Assembly: GCA_013399115.1 (NCBI GenBank)
Contig: VXAA01002975.1
Span: forward strand, 153,605-217,604
Direction: 5' to 3'
Length of the DNA stretch: 64,000 nt
From: Anseranas semipalmata
Taxonomy: Eukaryota; Chordata; Aves; Anseriformes; Anseranatidae
How positions within the stretch are numbered: position 1 is the first letter of the stretch; the number at the start of each line of letters is the position of its first letter. Shown piece by piece: positions 10,991 to 24,101 of this stretch. The position numbers were made by a program, and so were the translations under genes. The notes beneath the pieces were generated by a model that was not told where the DNA came from, did not search any database, and saw only the letters and a program-made list of their open reading frames with translations.

Positions 10991-13824
10991 CTCTGCAGAT
11001 TGGGTTGGAAATCCCTAATGCTGAATTGATCATGCTCCCCCATAGCAGAGGGACAGGGTATGTGTCTGAGCTCTAACTCACCTCTGAGCTTGTGTGATTG
11101 CACTGAGGTCCTCCACATGAGACCTGGAAGTGGGATGGTGGTCCTGAGAGCAAACCTCCAAATGAGTAGGATTCTTTTGACATAGACCTAATGGCTGGGG
11201 TCTCCTGGAAGCCTCAGCTTGGTTTAGGAATGTGTGTGGGTCACAACAAAACACAGGAAGGAGCAAAGTACCTTCGTGCTGAGTCTGGACAATTGCCTGC
11301 ATCTGCCAAAAGCAGTGCTGGGGGCACCTGGTGATCTTTGCAGTCCACAATACAAGCCCTGAAAAAATATCAGTGCCTCCAGAACAGCCCATGAGTGAAG
11401 GGGCCAAAATCCGTTCAAAGTCACATTTTAGGTGCCGAGGAAGATGCTCTGGGGCTTGGCAGCTTCTTCAAAGCCACACAAGCAAATTGAGTTACAGACT
11501 GAAGACCTAGTCCTGGGATGAGTCTGTCTTTCCCTCATGCTCCCTCTCATCCTCTACTCAGTTGCCTTCCCTTGGCAATAATAGCAGCAACTGTCTTGGA
11601 ATCAGGGGAAGCAGAGGGGCTCCACCCTGCAGATGGCCCCCAGAAATTTTCAGAAATATTTATTTTCTGTAATTTTACATATTTTTTTTTCCCATAGTTT
11701 ATTATGGAAGGGGAGGAAAACATTGAGGGCGTTACTCATCTTTTTGTGTGGGTTTTGGCTTCTTAAGCTTTGGGATGTTGAGTTACTGTATGGATTTATC
11801 CAGAGCCTTTTCCCCAGGTCAGACAAGCACACTGCAGTACTGATGAATGTAATGCTAAGCCTCCAATTATCCTATCTGGCTCAACTTTTTTCATTACCCC
11901 ATGATTTCAGTGTCATCCTCCTTCCTTATTCATTTATTTACTTATTTGTGTATTTTATTTCAGCACTTGGTAAGATCTCAGGTTCCCCGTGCTTCAGTAT
12001 CACCAAAGATGCACATCCCCGGAGCTCTTCTGCTGGACCTGAATCTGTCTATGCTTAGAGTCAGGTGCAGGCATAGGCTGACCTCAGAGCGTTCTGTAAA
12101 GGAAAAACCTAGGTTGATCAAAGCATCTCCCCTTGGACTAAGCTTTTGCTTGTGTTGCTATAGCCCAAGCACTTATAAAGATCCCAAACTTGGCTCTTCC
12201 TGAACAGTTTTCAGCCCCAAAGGGGACCTTGAAGCTGTCGCTCACCTGTCTTTGCTGCACTGGCTTCCCAGATGAGATCTGCATTCATACAGCTGTTGTT
12301 GTGTACCCACTTTTTTGATCTCTGAGACAGTAAGTGAGCTTCTGGAGCAGTAGATTTATTTGGTCTGGGGACTTTTGATTTCTTTCCACTTGAAGATTTC
12401 ACTCTTCAGAAAAAATAAAAATAAAAAAGAAAAAAGGTTTGACTTTTTATTTTTAACAGAAGAGTTTGGTTTAAAAAACAAAGGCAGGCCTGGTTTTAGT
12501 AGAAAAAAAATCTAGTTTTTCAAAACAGCACACCATTTCTTTTAATTTCTGAAATTAAAACCAAACCACATCCCAGACACATCTACTGGAAAAAAATCAT
12601 TGCCATATTTATTTTTCATGCAAATGCATGGGTGAAATGTCCTCTCTTTCCCCAACCAGTTACAAAAACAGAGCTCCAAACTGAGCTGTTGTAACTTCCT
12701 CAGCTTTCTTCTGTTGCCTCCTTTTCCTCCTATGCCCTGTGTTGACCTCGTTACCAATGCTTGTTGGCCCACCCGTCATCTGGGAGGATGCTTCATGTTC
12801 ATCTATCCTGTCTTTCTTCAGCTGTCTGCTTTTCTATGGGAAACCTCTTTATGTCCCCTGAAATAGATCTTCTGCTGTTTAATCATCTCAGTATCCACAT
12901 GCAGAGGTGCCTTCTGCTTCATGGGGATGGGACATTTCTTCTGCCAGCTGTTAGAGACACTGGACCTTCCCAAAGCCTTGTCTTCTATCCCAAGAAGGGC
13001 CCTTCCTTTGAAGGGTTCAAATTGGTGGAAGAAAAATCTATTGAGAGCCGTCAGGTACAGAATTGCTGTCTCTGGCTGAGGAAATCCCAGACCACAAATG
13101 GTTGAAGGCATTCAGGAGTGTTTGTCCTGACCTTTTCCTTTCCTAATTCTGCATGGAAAATAAACCCACTGAGAGTTTCCTTACACAGCTCTCCCCCGCG
13201 TCAGAGCAAAGCCAGCACCACAGAGTCTTTCAAGAGGACACCTTCAATGGTAGCTTGGACTCCTTTCCCCATCCACACACTTCAGATCTTCATTTCATTT
13301 TTAAGGTGCAAATGCAGCTGAGGTTAGAAGTCACCCAGGACGGGGAGCACTAAGTGATGTTTCATATTCTATGTTAACACTATGCAGATGCACAAGGCTG
13401 GGGGACAGGTAGCACCTCCTACTCCTAACTTTCTGCCCTTCTGGATTGTCAGTGGGGATGTCTGAGACCTGCACAGAGATCTGCCTGGCCGGCATACAGA
13501 GGTGGGATGCAGCGCTTGGCCCTCAGCCCATAATCACAACCCTCAGGGTGCCGATGGGGAGAAGAAAAGACCTCTGTATTTCCACTTCTGTGCATTCCCC
13601 AAGATGACCCCTGTCTCCTCTAGGGGAAAACATCGCAAAAACACCACAAATACACAATGTGCAGTGTCACGCTGGACCATAGCACTGAGGAAGTTGGGGG
13701 AGGACCTTTCTCTTTCCCCGGTGCTGGAGAAAAGTCTCCTCCATGCTGCCCTCCAGTTCCCCTGGAAGAACTGTGCCTCAGTTTATTTTTAGATACACAC
13801 AAAAATAAACACCTCTGCCCACTC

Positions 13825-14130
13825 TCCGCTGTGATTAGCAGAGACGTTGTGATGATAATGATTATTTGAGTTTCCTCAAATGAAGCAAGTATTCAATTAT
13901 ATTTTCATTCTTTGGAATGAAACTTAACCCAGTTTGTTTTCCGATAAGGCCATATGGAGAGAGGACACAGCTGGTATTTTATCCAAATTAATGTGTCCTG
14001 GCTCAAAAACAGGTTGTGTTTGTAATGAGCTCAATCTTCATATAATAACACTGTTGAAACAATAAACGTCACTTCGGCTCCAATTTGGTGTCTGGACTGC
14101 AAGGCATAAAAACAGTTCTGCTCTAAACTG
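13825..14130. other. AT-rich block resembling a conserved non-coding element
   Basis: Non-repetitive, moderately AT-rich sequence with intact-looking words such as TGATTATTTGAG, CAATTATATTTTCATT, CCAAATTAATG and AACGTCACTT (CRE-like half site). It lacks simple repeats and transposon signatures. The call rests on texture alone; comparative alignment would be decisive. Confidence 0.3.
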
Positions 14131-15412
14131 TCAGGGTGAAGGCTGGATAAACTCGAGAAAGTTCAGGTCAGGTGAAATTTCACACACGGAGACTATTATT
14201 GGATCAAGCAGGCTGGAGGAGCTATTATGGGGAGCATGTGCATCACTTCTCTCCCCATGGACCCAAGTCAGAGCCGCCGTGCCGCTGACACATCCTTGCA
14301 CAGCCGTGTCTGAGACACGCTGGCAGCTGGGGAAAAGCACCAGCTGAGCATGGACGGCTCGCTTTCTGCCAGCCCTGGAAAATGCAAGGTGCTGCGGCTG
14401 TGACAGTGATTTGGGGCTGTGCTCAGCTATTTGCTGGGGTGCCGCTGTCAGAGGTTTTTGGAGGGCTGCTCAGTGGCAGACTGCTCCTGGCACATGGGTC
14501 CAGGGCTTGTAGGTGCAGGGGATGGCATCTCTTCCAAGTGCCTTTTGTAGCTATAGCACTATAGGAAACTCTCCAATATCCTCCACTCCAAAATGCAGCC
14601 GCTCCTGAGCTACAACATCACTGCTGTCAGCCTGAAATGGCAGGGGGAGGCAGAGAGGTTTGCTCCTGCAGGCAGATCAGCAAAGCAGCAGAGGGGGGAT
14701 GAGCCATACGAAGGGCTGGCAAAGCCAACAAAGTCAAAGCCCCAAGCTGGCCAGAAGTCTGGCACGAGTGTTGGTGCCAGCCCGACGATGAGCACTGTAG
14801 TGGTTGTATTTTCCTGTGGCCCATTCCCATCACCACCAGTTTTTCTCTCTCGTAAAGAAGGGCAAAATCGTTATGCACACCTACTCCAAGGCTAACTGGT
14901 GGCTCCTACTGGCCCAGGCTGCAGTCCAGCCTGTTACATGCATGAAGCCTTTCTATGAGCCACTGAAATATCTTCAGTCAACCACGAGGGTCTAACTTTA
15001 CACAGGACCTAGACCTCAATACCTGGCCTAGCCCCTCTCTTTCAACCATTAAAAAAAACCATGTTCTTCTACATCATGATGACCATTTTCTCTACATTAA
15101 AAGACTCCTTTTATGCTAGGAAAATTCTACTTGGTTTGATACAAGGTACAAGGTGGAGAGCCTCCTCCAAGACCAACATGGGTAGTTGCTATTCAGAGGA
15201 CATACAAGCTCTGCCAAGACCTGCAGACTAGGTGTTCCTCCAACAGCCTTACTGCCAAGGCTGGATTTGATCAACATTTTTATATATAGCAGATCGAGCA
15301 CTCAAAGATATCCAGAAGTGGCAGCAGGGGCTATCTATGCTCATCAGCGCTTACAGAACTTACTCGGGGAAGTGGGAAGCCTTGAGTTAAGTCTCTTCTC
15401 CAAGGATTTCGT

Positions 15413-15432
15413 AGAATCATAGAATCATTTGA
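15413..15432 (-). mobile_element. Possible minimal CR1 3' terminus scrap
   Basis: Twenty bases match the antisense CR1 end (AGAATCATAGAATCATTT), but the GGTTGGAAG block that should follow is absent. It could be a nearly fully truncated insertion or chance. Confidence 0.3.
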
Positions 15433-16456
15433 ATGTCTCCTGCATCCTGTGGGTTGCGTCGTGAAGAAAGATATGAGGTGTGATGAAAATAATCTCAGCC
15501 ACTGTGTGGGGGAAAACTATGTTCACTGGACCCAGCAGTGTGGATTTACAAGATTGCATCAGGATCCCAAGCTGCAATACTGGGAGCTATGTTGTCTTGA
15601 GTTGTTCAGTTCATGTTTGATTGTGGGTACATTGTACTTTGCAAGAAATACTGGGAGCTGGCAGCAGCCTGGTCCAAAAGGCTTTCAAACCACCAACCAG
15701 CCTGGCCCAAGTCCCTGCTGCAATTTTTGTTTAATCAGATATTGAACATTTATGGCTGAATCCACATCTTCCTCATTTACTTCCCAGATACTCTGGAACC
15801 CCAAATCTCATAAGATCTATATCTCTGAAAGTATCTGTGTTTTTTATCTGTGGCCAATGCATCTGCATGTGCTGCATGGAAAGGTAAAAGCAATCTCCCC
15901 TGCTTCTTATGCCCATTGCCCCCACTCCTGCTTATTGACAGCCATGTGGGTCAAACTATCCTAAAATTATATGGATCCTGTCCAGCCACTGTTCTGGAAA
16001 GCTCTTGTGCTCTACGTGTCTGTGCTCGTGTGAAAGCCAAAGCCTTCTGAACAGGAGTTTGATAGAAATAAAACATTCCCAGTGATTTCCAGTGCTGTAA
16101 AAAAAGGAGGGGTTTTCAGCTCGGCTGCAAGAAATAGTGATGCTCTTCTCCTTAGTGCTGGGCTGCAGGAAAGGGCGAGGCTGGGCTGCTGCTTTCCCTG
16201 AGAATAGAAACCATCAGGAAGGAACTGAGGAGTGAATGTTTCCTGGGGATCAATGCATGGAGATTCCCTGTCTGGGAAAAGGAGAGGAAGAAGCAGAGCA
16301 GGAGCTGAGATCACCGCATCCTTGGGGACTGGTTTCTCCAGGTTTGCACCGACACCGGCGGCTGTTTCCTTCCCATCTCACCAGCCAATGCTACCTTTTC
16401 CATAGCCTGTGCCTCTCTGACAGCAAATGCAGGCCCCTGCTCACTGCAGGTTGTTC

Positions 16457-16460
<4 letters not shown>

Positions 16461-16503
<43 letters not shown>

Positions 16504-16524
16504 TTGTTTGTTTGTTTGTTGTTT
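16461..16524. repeat. (TAT)14 microsatellite followed by (TTTG)n
   Basis: Fourteen uninterrupted TAT units run from 16461 to 16502, followed directly by about five TTTG units. The long pure trinucleotide run should be length-polymorphic. It produces the artificial poly-Tyr/poly-Leu frames at 16236-16696. Confidence 0.97.
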
Positions 16525-17824
16525 ACTTACCCCTGAGAAAGCACCACAGGCAGTGGACTGTGGAGTCTTTCCTGGACACATGCCTTTGAGTGCATGCTGC
16601 TATGAGGAATCACACAGCACTGGGACCCTCATGCACAGGAGCTCAGGCACTACTGTTTGCATTTGTCCAGACTTTCCTGCTATTAGTCAGTGTTAACTAC
16701 ACAGATCTGTATCTGCATCTCCAGCTTAATGCTCCCTTTGTTTCAGCCCCTGAATCCATTCTTTGATCAGGGTAAAAAAACCACAGCAAAGTGGGTGCTT
16801 ATTGCAAAGCAGCAGGACACACCTCAGGTTTAGCACACTTCTCCTGGAAGGTCCCTGTGCCCCAGTACAACAACAGGTAATCGACATACTTGCAGGGAAA
16901 CTGAGGCAGGGGGAAGCTGCTTGAATTGCTCAGCAGAGCTGAACAAGACAGCGCAAACAGCCAGAAGAGAAATGCGGGGCATTCACATGGCTGCGAGTGC
17001 CATGCACTTACTTATATCCCTGGTCTCAGTATCCACCCATTTCCTTAACCCATAACCTCTTTGCTGATTGTCGCTAATACGAACATGCTAAGGCTGCACT
17101 TGACTATCAGGAGCCCCCTTGCTCCCAGGACCCATAGATCTTACACCCCGTCCCCCACTCCATGGGCTGGGGAGCCAGTGCTGGCTTTTAAACTACTTCA
17201 GGGAACTTGGCAAGCTCAGATTTTTCGCCAGACTCCCTAGGACACTGCTAGGGCAGGGATACATCAGAGTTCTTCCTTCAAGCCTCATGCTATGTAGTTT
17301 AGTTTGTCCCCAAACACACAGAAAACCTCCTTGGATATGGAAACAAATGTCCCAAACAATGCATTTCCAAGAACTTTCTTTTTTTGGAAAGGGGAAATAG
17401 GTGGCTTTTTTTCCCCCTATCTACTTCCTGTTTTCAAGCTGTAAAAACAAGCTCACACCTGTGAGTTCAGTGGCTCACCAAGACTACGTGGAACATTTTT
17501 TCTGGCCTTGAAAAACTGGGAGCAATTCTGGCACAACACCCTTGTCTTCTGCCTGTTCATCCTTTGGGCTACCACGTCTGCTGCAACAAATGGTTTCTTT
17601 TGGCCAGGCTGGAACATTTTCCTCGGCTTCCCTTACTTTGGTAAGCTGCTCTCTTGAGTGTTGAGGAGGCAGTTTTCCAAGGATTTTTTCTGTTGAGCTG
17701 AGCCCCCTTCAGACACCAAGTGGAGGAATGCTTTTTCGTAAGTCCATTACCCTCAAGGGCTTCCACTACGTTGTGTATGGATAGAGACAGAGAAAAGCTT
17801 GGCATGTGCCTGCTAGAAATTTTC
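16525..17824. other. Unique sequence with a possible MIR core
   Basis: No gene is seen. At 16895-16908 the word GGGAAACTGAGGCA matches the MIR core, and flanking sequence to about 16945 is loosely consistent with a MIR remnant (see separate entry). Open frames are short and featureless. Confidence 0.45.
16885..16945 (+). mobile_element. Possible MIR-like SINE core remnant
   Basis: GGGAAACTGAGGCA is followed by a G/A-rich stretch and 'gctgcttgaattgctcagcag', in the place of the MIR 'gacttgcccaaggtcacacag' segment. It is short and diverged; orientation is as in the MIR consensus. Confidence 0.35.
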
Positions 17825-18225
17825 AGAATCACAGAATCGTTTAGGTTGGAAGAGACCTTCAAGATCACCTAGTCCAACCTATGACCTAACACTAACAAGC
17901 CCTCCACTAAACCATGTCACTAAGCTCTACATCTAAACGGCCTTTAAATACCTCCAGGGATGGTGACTCGACCACTTCCCTGGGCAGCCTGTTCCAATGT
18001 CTAACCACCCTTTCAGTAAAGAAATTTTTCCTACTATCCAACCTAAACCTCCCCTGGTGCAACTTTAGCCCATTCCCCCTCGTCCTATCACCGGACACGT
18101 GGGAGAATAGACCAATCCCCACTCGCTACAGCTTCCTTTAAGGTACCTGTAGAGAGCGATAAGGTCGCCCCTGAACCTCCTCTTCTCCAGGCTAAACAAC
18201 CCCAGCTCCCTCAAAATATTTCTAT
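17825..18225 (-). mobile_element. CR1 LINE 3' end, antisense, well preserved
   Basis: Starting at 17825 with AGAATCACAGAATCGT, the sequence follows the antisense CR1 3' end closely: GGTTGGAAGAGACCTTCAAG, the 'agtccaacc' block, then the ORF2 C-terminus. On the minus strand a frame at 17907-18122 reads the classic CR1 tail peptide, including [19 protein letters not shown] and ending LDVELSDMV. This is a relatively young copy of an avian subfamily. It is 5'-truncated near 18216-18230. The ORF remnant is a fragment of the LINE protein, not a gene. Confidence 0.97.
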
Positions 18226-20390
18226 TGAATCTTTTCCCCGTTTGAAAAGATAAATAAATAAGAAATAAACTTTTGTCTGAAATGAATGTTTTGGCAAGAA
18301 ATGTTTGTAGCAAAAATGTTCCTGTTTTGTTATAATCACCCTATTATTGGGTTTTAGTTACTTACCAAAACTCCCTTTTATTGTTTTAATTCAAACTCAG
18401 AAATATGGAGGTTTTCCTTCTCTCTTCATTTTAATAAATGAGTGTCAACTTTTGCAATCATAAATATGTTTCATAAGGGAGGAGTAATTCCCGAAAAGGC
18501 TCTACGAAGTGGCCAGCAAGTGCAGAGCTTGATGTGAAGAAGCTGCCCCTAACATGTATCTTTGTCATTATCAAAGAGGCAAAAAGAAGGGATGACTTCT
18601 AGTCCCTCATTCAGGGTTTTGCTCAGACCCCTTTCACTCAGCAGGAATACCCTTAAACCTCTCAATAACTTAGAGGCCTCTGAAAAGTGTGTTTTTACAA
18701 CATTTTGCGCGCTCGGGTCGTTGTTGAGATGGCACGTGTGACAAATGTTTGCTGAAAATATTCTCACAGACTAAAGTTTAATTTCAGGCATAGGAAACCC
18801 TTCCTTGTGCCGAAATTAATGATCCCCATCTGCTTAGCTAAGATGTCCTTCTCCTTCACTCCATGACTTGTTTTGTCCCAGTGACAGAGTCACAATACTC
18901 ATCTCTGTGGCTGTTGAATTGGGATCCACCCAGGTAACCCTGTGAAATGTTACTAGAATGACTCTTCTTCCCTCAGGGAGGGGTGCGGTGGGAAAACCAG
19001 GAACTAAACAGACACCAAAAAAAAACCTCTTTGCTGTTCAGCTTGAGAACGTCAGCCAGGTCCAAAGACACAGTATTGGTTCCAGCAGAGCTCTGATACT
19101 TGTAAATCTACAGAATAAAGACTGAGAAGTTCCCAGACACTATGGAAAAGGCAGAGGAATATAAAAATCCTCCTTGTGAACACCTTGTAACAGTTTTCTG
19201 CATGGAGTATGAGTTATTTGATTCAGAGATCATTAGTATGGAAACATTACCATTTCAACTGGGAGCCAATGCTAGCTAGTAAAAGGCTGCTAAGCTGTAT
19301 GGTGGCTAGTTGGAAGTTAGAAAACTTATTCTGTGCACCTGTGTTGCTTGAAAATGAGATTCATGGAGACCGTAAAATATCTGTGATTTCAAAAAGCAGT
19401 GTGTCAAATCCATGGAGGAAATTTCCTTGTTTTTTATTTTCATTTTTTAAAAATAAAAATATCACCTGACTTGCTCGGAAAGTCCCTGCTATTCAGATCA
19501 AAATCTACCATGGGAAATGACATTCCACACTTGACTGATTACTATATTCTTCTCTGGGCAACCAGTCCTGGCTGTTGTAGGAGATACGGGACAAGTGGGA
19601 TAAACCTCTGGGGGTCTGACCCAGCAGATGATTTTGAAACTGGTCCGATCCTGAAGGCTTAATAAGGGAGGTAACATTCATGTCTGAGATCTAACTTCTG
19701 GAAAAAGGCTAACCACAGGATTGTAATTCTTGAAGGTCTTGCTAGTGTCAGTGGAACAGGCTTCCAGATGGGCCAGATCACATTTAACTCCTCCAACTTT
19801 AGTACTGTTTGCATCCCAAAGAGCATTTGAAGAAGGTTTCATTATTAATCTTGCAAAGCACAACAAGGTATTAGAAATCAAGCCCTGTTGTGTTCATAGA
19901 GAATGTCAGCTGTTCTTCCTTGGCACCTGTTTTCATGGATAGGCTCTGGAAGGAAGGGTACTAAGTAGATAGGCATTTGTTGTTTGCCAAACCATACCTT
20001 CATGCTTGAATAGGAGCAGAAAGGTTCCGGTAACTCCACAGCACCCAGGTCATCCTGGCACTTAATTAAGTGAGAGTGAGCAAAAGCTGAAATTTTCCCA
20101 CACTGCTTACAGGAACTTTTTTGCAAGTTTCTGTAAAGGGCTGGGGACAGAGTTCAACTTGCAACACACCCAGGCCACAGAGCCTGCCCTTCTGCTAAGT
20201 CCTGCAAACCAATGGGTTACTAGCAGGATTTAGGGAACTTGGGAGATATCTTGTTATGTAGACCTTTGCAGTTAATTGTTCTAGGTTTTAAAGATTTGAG
20301 CAAGAGTTGGACAAAAGGAGAGCAAAGCTGGATTTATTAGTGTCTCCCCTTCAAATATGTGGAGAAGCAAAAAAATGGAAAGCAGGAATT
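18226..20390. other. Unique sequence between CR1 copies
   Basis: No gene or further repeat is recognised. Positions 18235-18310 are AT-rich. Open frames at 19209-19942 lack domains. Confidence 0.5.
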
Positions 20391-20650
20391 ACAGAATCAT
20401 AGACTCATAAAATCCTTTAGGTTGGAAAAGACTTTCGGGATCACCAAGTCTAACCATCAACCTGACCTATCAAGTCCCATCACTAAACCATGTCCCTCGG
20501 TGCCACATCCACACGTCTCTTAAATACCTCCAGGGATGGGGACTCCATCACTTCCATGGGCAGCCTGTTCCAATGCCTGACCACCCTCTGCATGAAGAAA
20601 TTCTTCCTAATACCCAATCTAAACCTCCCCTGGCACAATCTCAGACCATT
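20391..20650 (-). mobile_element. CR1 LINE 3' end, antisense
   Basis: It begins with AGAATCATAGACTCATAAAATC and TTTAGGTTGGAAAAGAC, and continues through 'caagtc...accatcaacctgac', 'taaaccatgtcc', 'aaatacctccagggatgggg', 'gggcagcctgttccaatgcc' and 'cccaatctaaacctcccctgg'. It stops abruptly at 'cagaccatt'. This is the same tail type as the 17825 copy, but an independent insertion with a different 5' truncation point. Confidence 0.95.
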
Positions 20651-20840
20651 AAATGAATGTTTCAGTAGAGCCCATGTGGTTCAGGAGCCTACATGCCATT
20701 TTCTAATTTGATGAAAGAATCCGGAAACCTAAATCTTATCAACATGCATTGAGGAAACTGCATAGATTGCATCTGAAGACTTCTGTCCAAATGACTTCCC
20801 AAGTTCATATCATCAGGGCAATGCAACTAAACCTAGACTT

Positions 20841-20907
20841 AGAACCACAGAACAACGTAGGTTAGAAGGGAACACAGGAAATCTCTGGTCCACTCCCCTG
20901 CTCATCC
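20841..20907 (-). mobile_element. Older CR1 3' scrap, antisense
   Basis: AGAACCACAGAACAACGTAG-GTTAGAAGGG and then 'ctctggtccactcccctgctca' match the antisense CR1 3' end with many substitutions. It is only about 67 bases long and lies 190 bases beyond the 20391-20650 copy. The different wording ('cccctgctca' type) indicates a different subfamily. Confidence 0.75.
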
Positions 20908-20940
20908 TAGGTCTTTGTGCAAGTAATTCCTGAGAGGAAA

Positions 20941-21020
20941 CAATGACCTGGCCGTAATCACATGGTGAAGGAAGGTCCATAGCGGCAATAGACATTCGCT
21001 TGTCAGGAAGAACGAGAGTC
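20941..21020 (+). mobile_element. Possible MIR-like SINE remnant
   Basis: 'aatgacctggccgtaatcac' followed by 'atggtgaagg' and 'tagcggcaatagacattc' is in register with the MIR segment 'gtgacttgcccaaggtcacacagc...ggcagagctgggattcgaac'. Heavily diverged; no TSD or tail is visible. Confidence 0.35.
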
Positions 21021-21030
21021 AAGGTGTTCA

Positions 21031-24000
21031 TGCTCTTCATTCTGGAGATTTTGCAAATGGCCTCTGTATATCATACCCCATACATGCCTGGGAAACAGGC
21101 CATTCCACATTAAATCAATGTTTTAATTAAGGACATGCCATTGTGATTTTTCTGTGATAAAGACCATAGCAATTGTGGCTTTGAAGGTACCCTGTATCTC
21201 AACAACTGCTCTTTCTTTGTAATGAATGCACATCTCCTGCTAATCTGATCTTGGCATCCCATGGATACGATACCTGCCCTGAAGAATTCAGGGCGCACTG
21301 TCAAATGTCAGATAGTGGTCCTTCCACCACATGCCTTGGGGAGACTGAATCATAGGCCAGTGGATCTCATCTGACATTTCTATAAGTGCTGGCCTCTTCA
21401 TCTACCCTGGTGGAGAAACGCAAAGAGCACAAGGCCATCACAGTCTCTTGCATCTCCATGACTATATGTAATTATTCCACTCACCTCCAGGCCAGGTTCC
21501 CACCAGACATTTTCAGCACTGTTAGCAGGATGTCAAAGCAGGAGCTCACTTCTTGGAGACCATCATGCTGCAGTACAACAATAGCATGGTCAGGGGGACT
21601 GGAGCTCAAGCCCAATGGCAAACTGGAGTTAAACAGGGAGAAGACAGGAGATGAGGGGCATTTTTTTCCTCAATGCCCTTGTCCTCTTGTCCTTTTCAGG
21701 CTCTTCCAGCTAGGAACGGAACCAGAGCTGCTTTACCTTCTTCTGTCTGGATGGATCCCAAAGACCTGGAATGTCACAAGAAAGGTGGGGTGGTGGTGAC
21801 CAACATATAATGCTGATATTTGAAACCTGTCAGGCAGATATCTCCATTGCTGGAGTGCTTCATTTCTGAGTGGACAGCAAGGCATTTTTATTTTAAAAAA
21901 TGAACATATTAGTGGTCTTCATTGCAGTATTCACTACACAAGAGCCACTTAGAATCAGGCCAAAAAAGTTTTTTTTTTTACTGTTTCCTGAACAAAAAGT
22001 TCACTCAAAATCCTCTCTTTCTGTGTCTCATTCTCTCACCCTCTCTCCTTCTCTCTGTCTCTCTCTCAATTTTTGATTGCTTCCTTTACACATCCATTTC
22101 ATGACAAGCTTGTTTGTTGCTTTTGGCTACTGGGCAAGTGTATATAGGGGATTACAATGGAGTCTCTGTTCCCGCACTGGTTGTTAAGTTGCCTTAAACA
22201 AGTGCCAACTACAGTCTAAATCTGTTCATCTCTCTCTCTCTCTGTTTTAATATATAAATATATTATAAGAAAATAATTGTTCCTGAGATTTATTTGACAG
22301 TCAAGATTTCTTCACTCCGAATGAGCCTATAGCTTTTGGTCTTTCATATACATATATGAACATGATTGATTGAAAGAAACCAGTTCCAGACACCCACAAT
22401 GGAGAAAATTCCCACTGGAAACCACAGTGGAGCCTCTCAAAACCTGTCCTTGGAAGCTGGAAATGTCTCTTGCCATGAAACTGAGAGGGCTTCACAACCT
22501 GGAGGAATCTCATTTGCCTTAAAAAATTCCCGTTTGATTCCCCAAACGCTTTTATCCTTCCCCTCCAGGAACCACTGGAGCTGATGTTAGCAGCAGATGT
22601 CTCTTGTGGACTTCCCAGATCGTTTTGCACTCAATCTCTGTTTTTAAAGTGAGTTGAACCAAAGATGGAAGTATACAGAAATCTCCAACTTGCAATTTTG
22701 AAAAAGAGTTTAGTTTTTATTTTGAACTTGTATTTTTCTCCACTCACTAGTTCAACAACAGGAATCAGCCTGGGTCTCTGTAGAGCTTCACAGCATTCAT
22801 CAGTGAGTTTTTCCCTGTAAGAAATACAGAACTGGAGAGCTTGGATGAGACATCTGTCCAGAGTTTCTTCTTGGCTTGTTCTCAGGCTTTGAAGGTGATC
22901 AGTTGATGGAAAAAGGTAGGCGGAGGGGTGGAGGTGGAAGTCAGTCTGTCTGAAGATGGATTTCACAGTGCAGAAGGTCAACAAGTAGGTGGAAAACTAT
23001 AGGAAAGATCACTTTTCCCAATTTAGGAAATGATAATTGAGTGATTGTCCCAGATCCCACCTAGAGATTGTAGCAGGGGAAAAGCAGAACCTGCATTGCC
23101 CTGGAGACTCAAATCTGTAGGTTTGTTTTAAAAACTTTCCATCCTCAGCCTTGGAAAGTTCCCATGTTCATTTGGGCAACTGAACTGTGCTCCAAAGACT
23201 GAAGGACGTACCTTAATAGCTAACATGTACACTTTCCTAGAAATCCACCCCTCTGGGCTGATCCTGGTTTCTCAGCTGCTCTGGGGCACACAGTGACAGC
23301 ACTGGTTGGGTGGGAGGTCCATGGCAGGATTTCTGTCCTTTCCATCCCTTTTAGACACATTACCTTCACATTACCGATTGTTTTGGGAGGGGGAGCATGC
23401 ATCCACAGCATCCCCAGGAGAAGCAGCATCCCCACAGCACAGCCCTGGTAAGACCGCTCAGGACCACGGCCTGGCAGTCTCCTTCTGACCGATGGAAACC
23501 TTCCTCTCCCCTTGCCAGTGCGGAGAGTTGAGAAGAGCAAAGCAGTGAAAATGTGATGCCTGATGACTGCTGGAAAGCAAGAGGTGAGGAAAAATGTGAA
23601 AACGTCAAATACATCATTTTCCTAAGCAAAGTCTTTTGTTTCGGGAACACTGTGCTATTATATTCTAAATCAGTCAATGATACTTGTTTTGAAATCATGG
23701 TTCATAGAAAACTGGCCTTTATTTTCTTTCTTGAAATTTTAAAAAACATTAATAACCTGAAAATAATTTGTTGCCAGTTATAGGAAATATTTTGGTTTGA
23801 ATCAAAAGGAATGTTGAAAATTTCTTTTAGAAAAGAAGTTCATTAAAATATTTCTGATTTGGTTGGGGTCAAACTGATTTTCCCCTATTCTTTTTTCTTA
23901 CCATCCGCCCGATTTTCATGTTCACCTAGTTCATCCAGGACACTCAAACTTCAAGAGGAACGATTTAGCAATTTAATTTTTCCATTCTCCCTTTACCTGT

Positions 24001-24101
24001 TTAGGGCTCCTAGATTCAGACCACTGAAAGCAAAAGCAAGGGAAATCTAGTCTCACCAGAAAGTGCTCCCATGTGTCTTTAAGAAAATCCCCAGAATATT
24101 G
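21031..24101. other. Unique non-coding sequence
   Basis: No gene is seen. A CT-rich tract lies at 22011-22068 and (TC)n at 22231-22244. Positions 22640-22740 and 23690-23860 are AT-rich with many TTTTGAAA/AAATTT words, possibly very old unclassified repeat. The 137-codon frame at 21386-21799 has no recognised domain. Confidence 0.45.
22011..22068. repeat. CT-rich polypyrimidine tract
   Basis: Mostly TC dinucleotides with TG and CACC interruptions over about 58 bases. Confidence 0.85.

Larger units (their letters stand above)
9057..16460. other. Long unique non-coding stretch
   Basis: About 7.4 kb without a gene I can support. Open frames at 11633-12058 (141 codons), 12761-13105 and 14593-14895 show no domain and no coding signature. 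A-rich sequence at 12410-12437 faces its near-complement at 12440-12460, giving a weak AT hairpin. Two AT-rich motif-dense blocks (10780-10990 and 13825-14130) are listed separately. A 20-base match to the antisense CR1 terminus lies at 15413-15432. Confidence 0.5.

Noticed and set aside
16236..16696. Frames with poly-Tyr and poly-Leu runs
   Set aside because: Translations of the (TAT)14 microsatellite.
17907..18122. 72-codon minus-strand frame with clear protein similarity
   Set aside because: It is real sequence similarity, but to the C-terminus of CR1 ORF2; it is part of a truncated LINE, not a gene.
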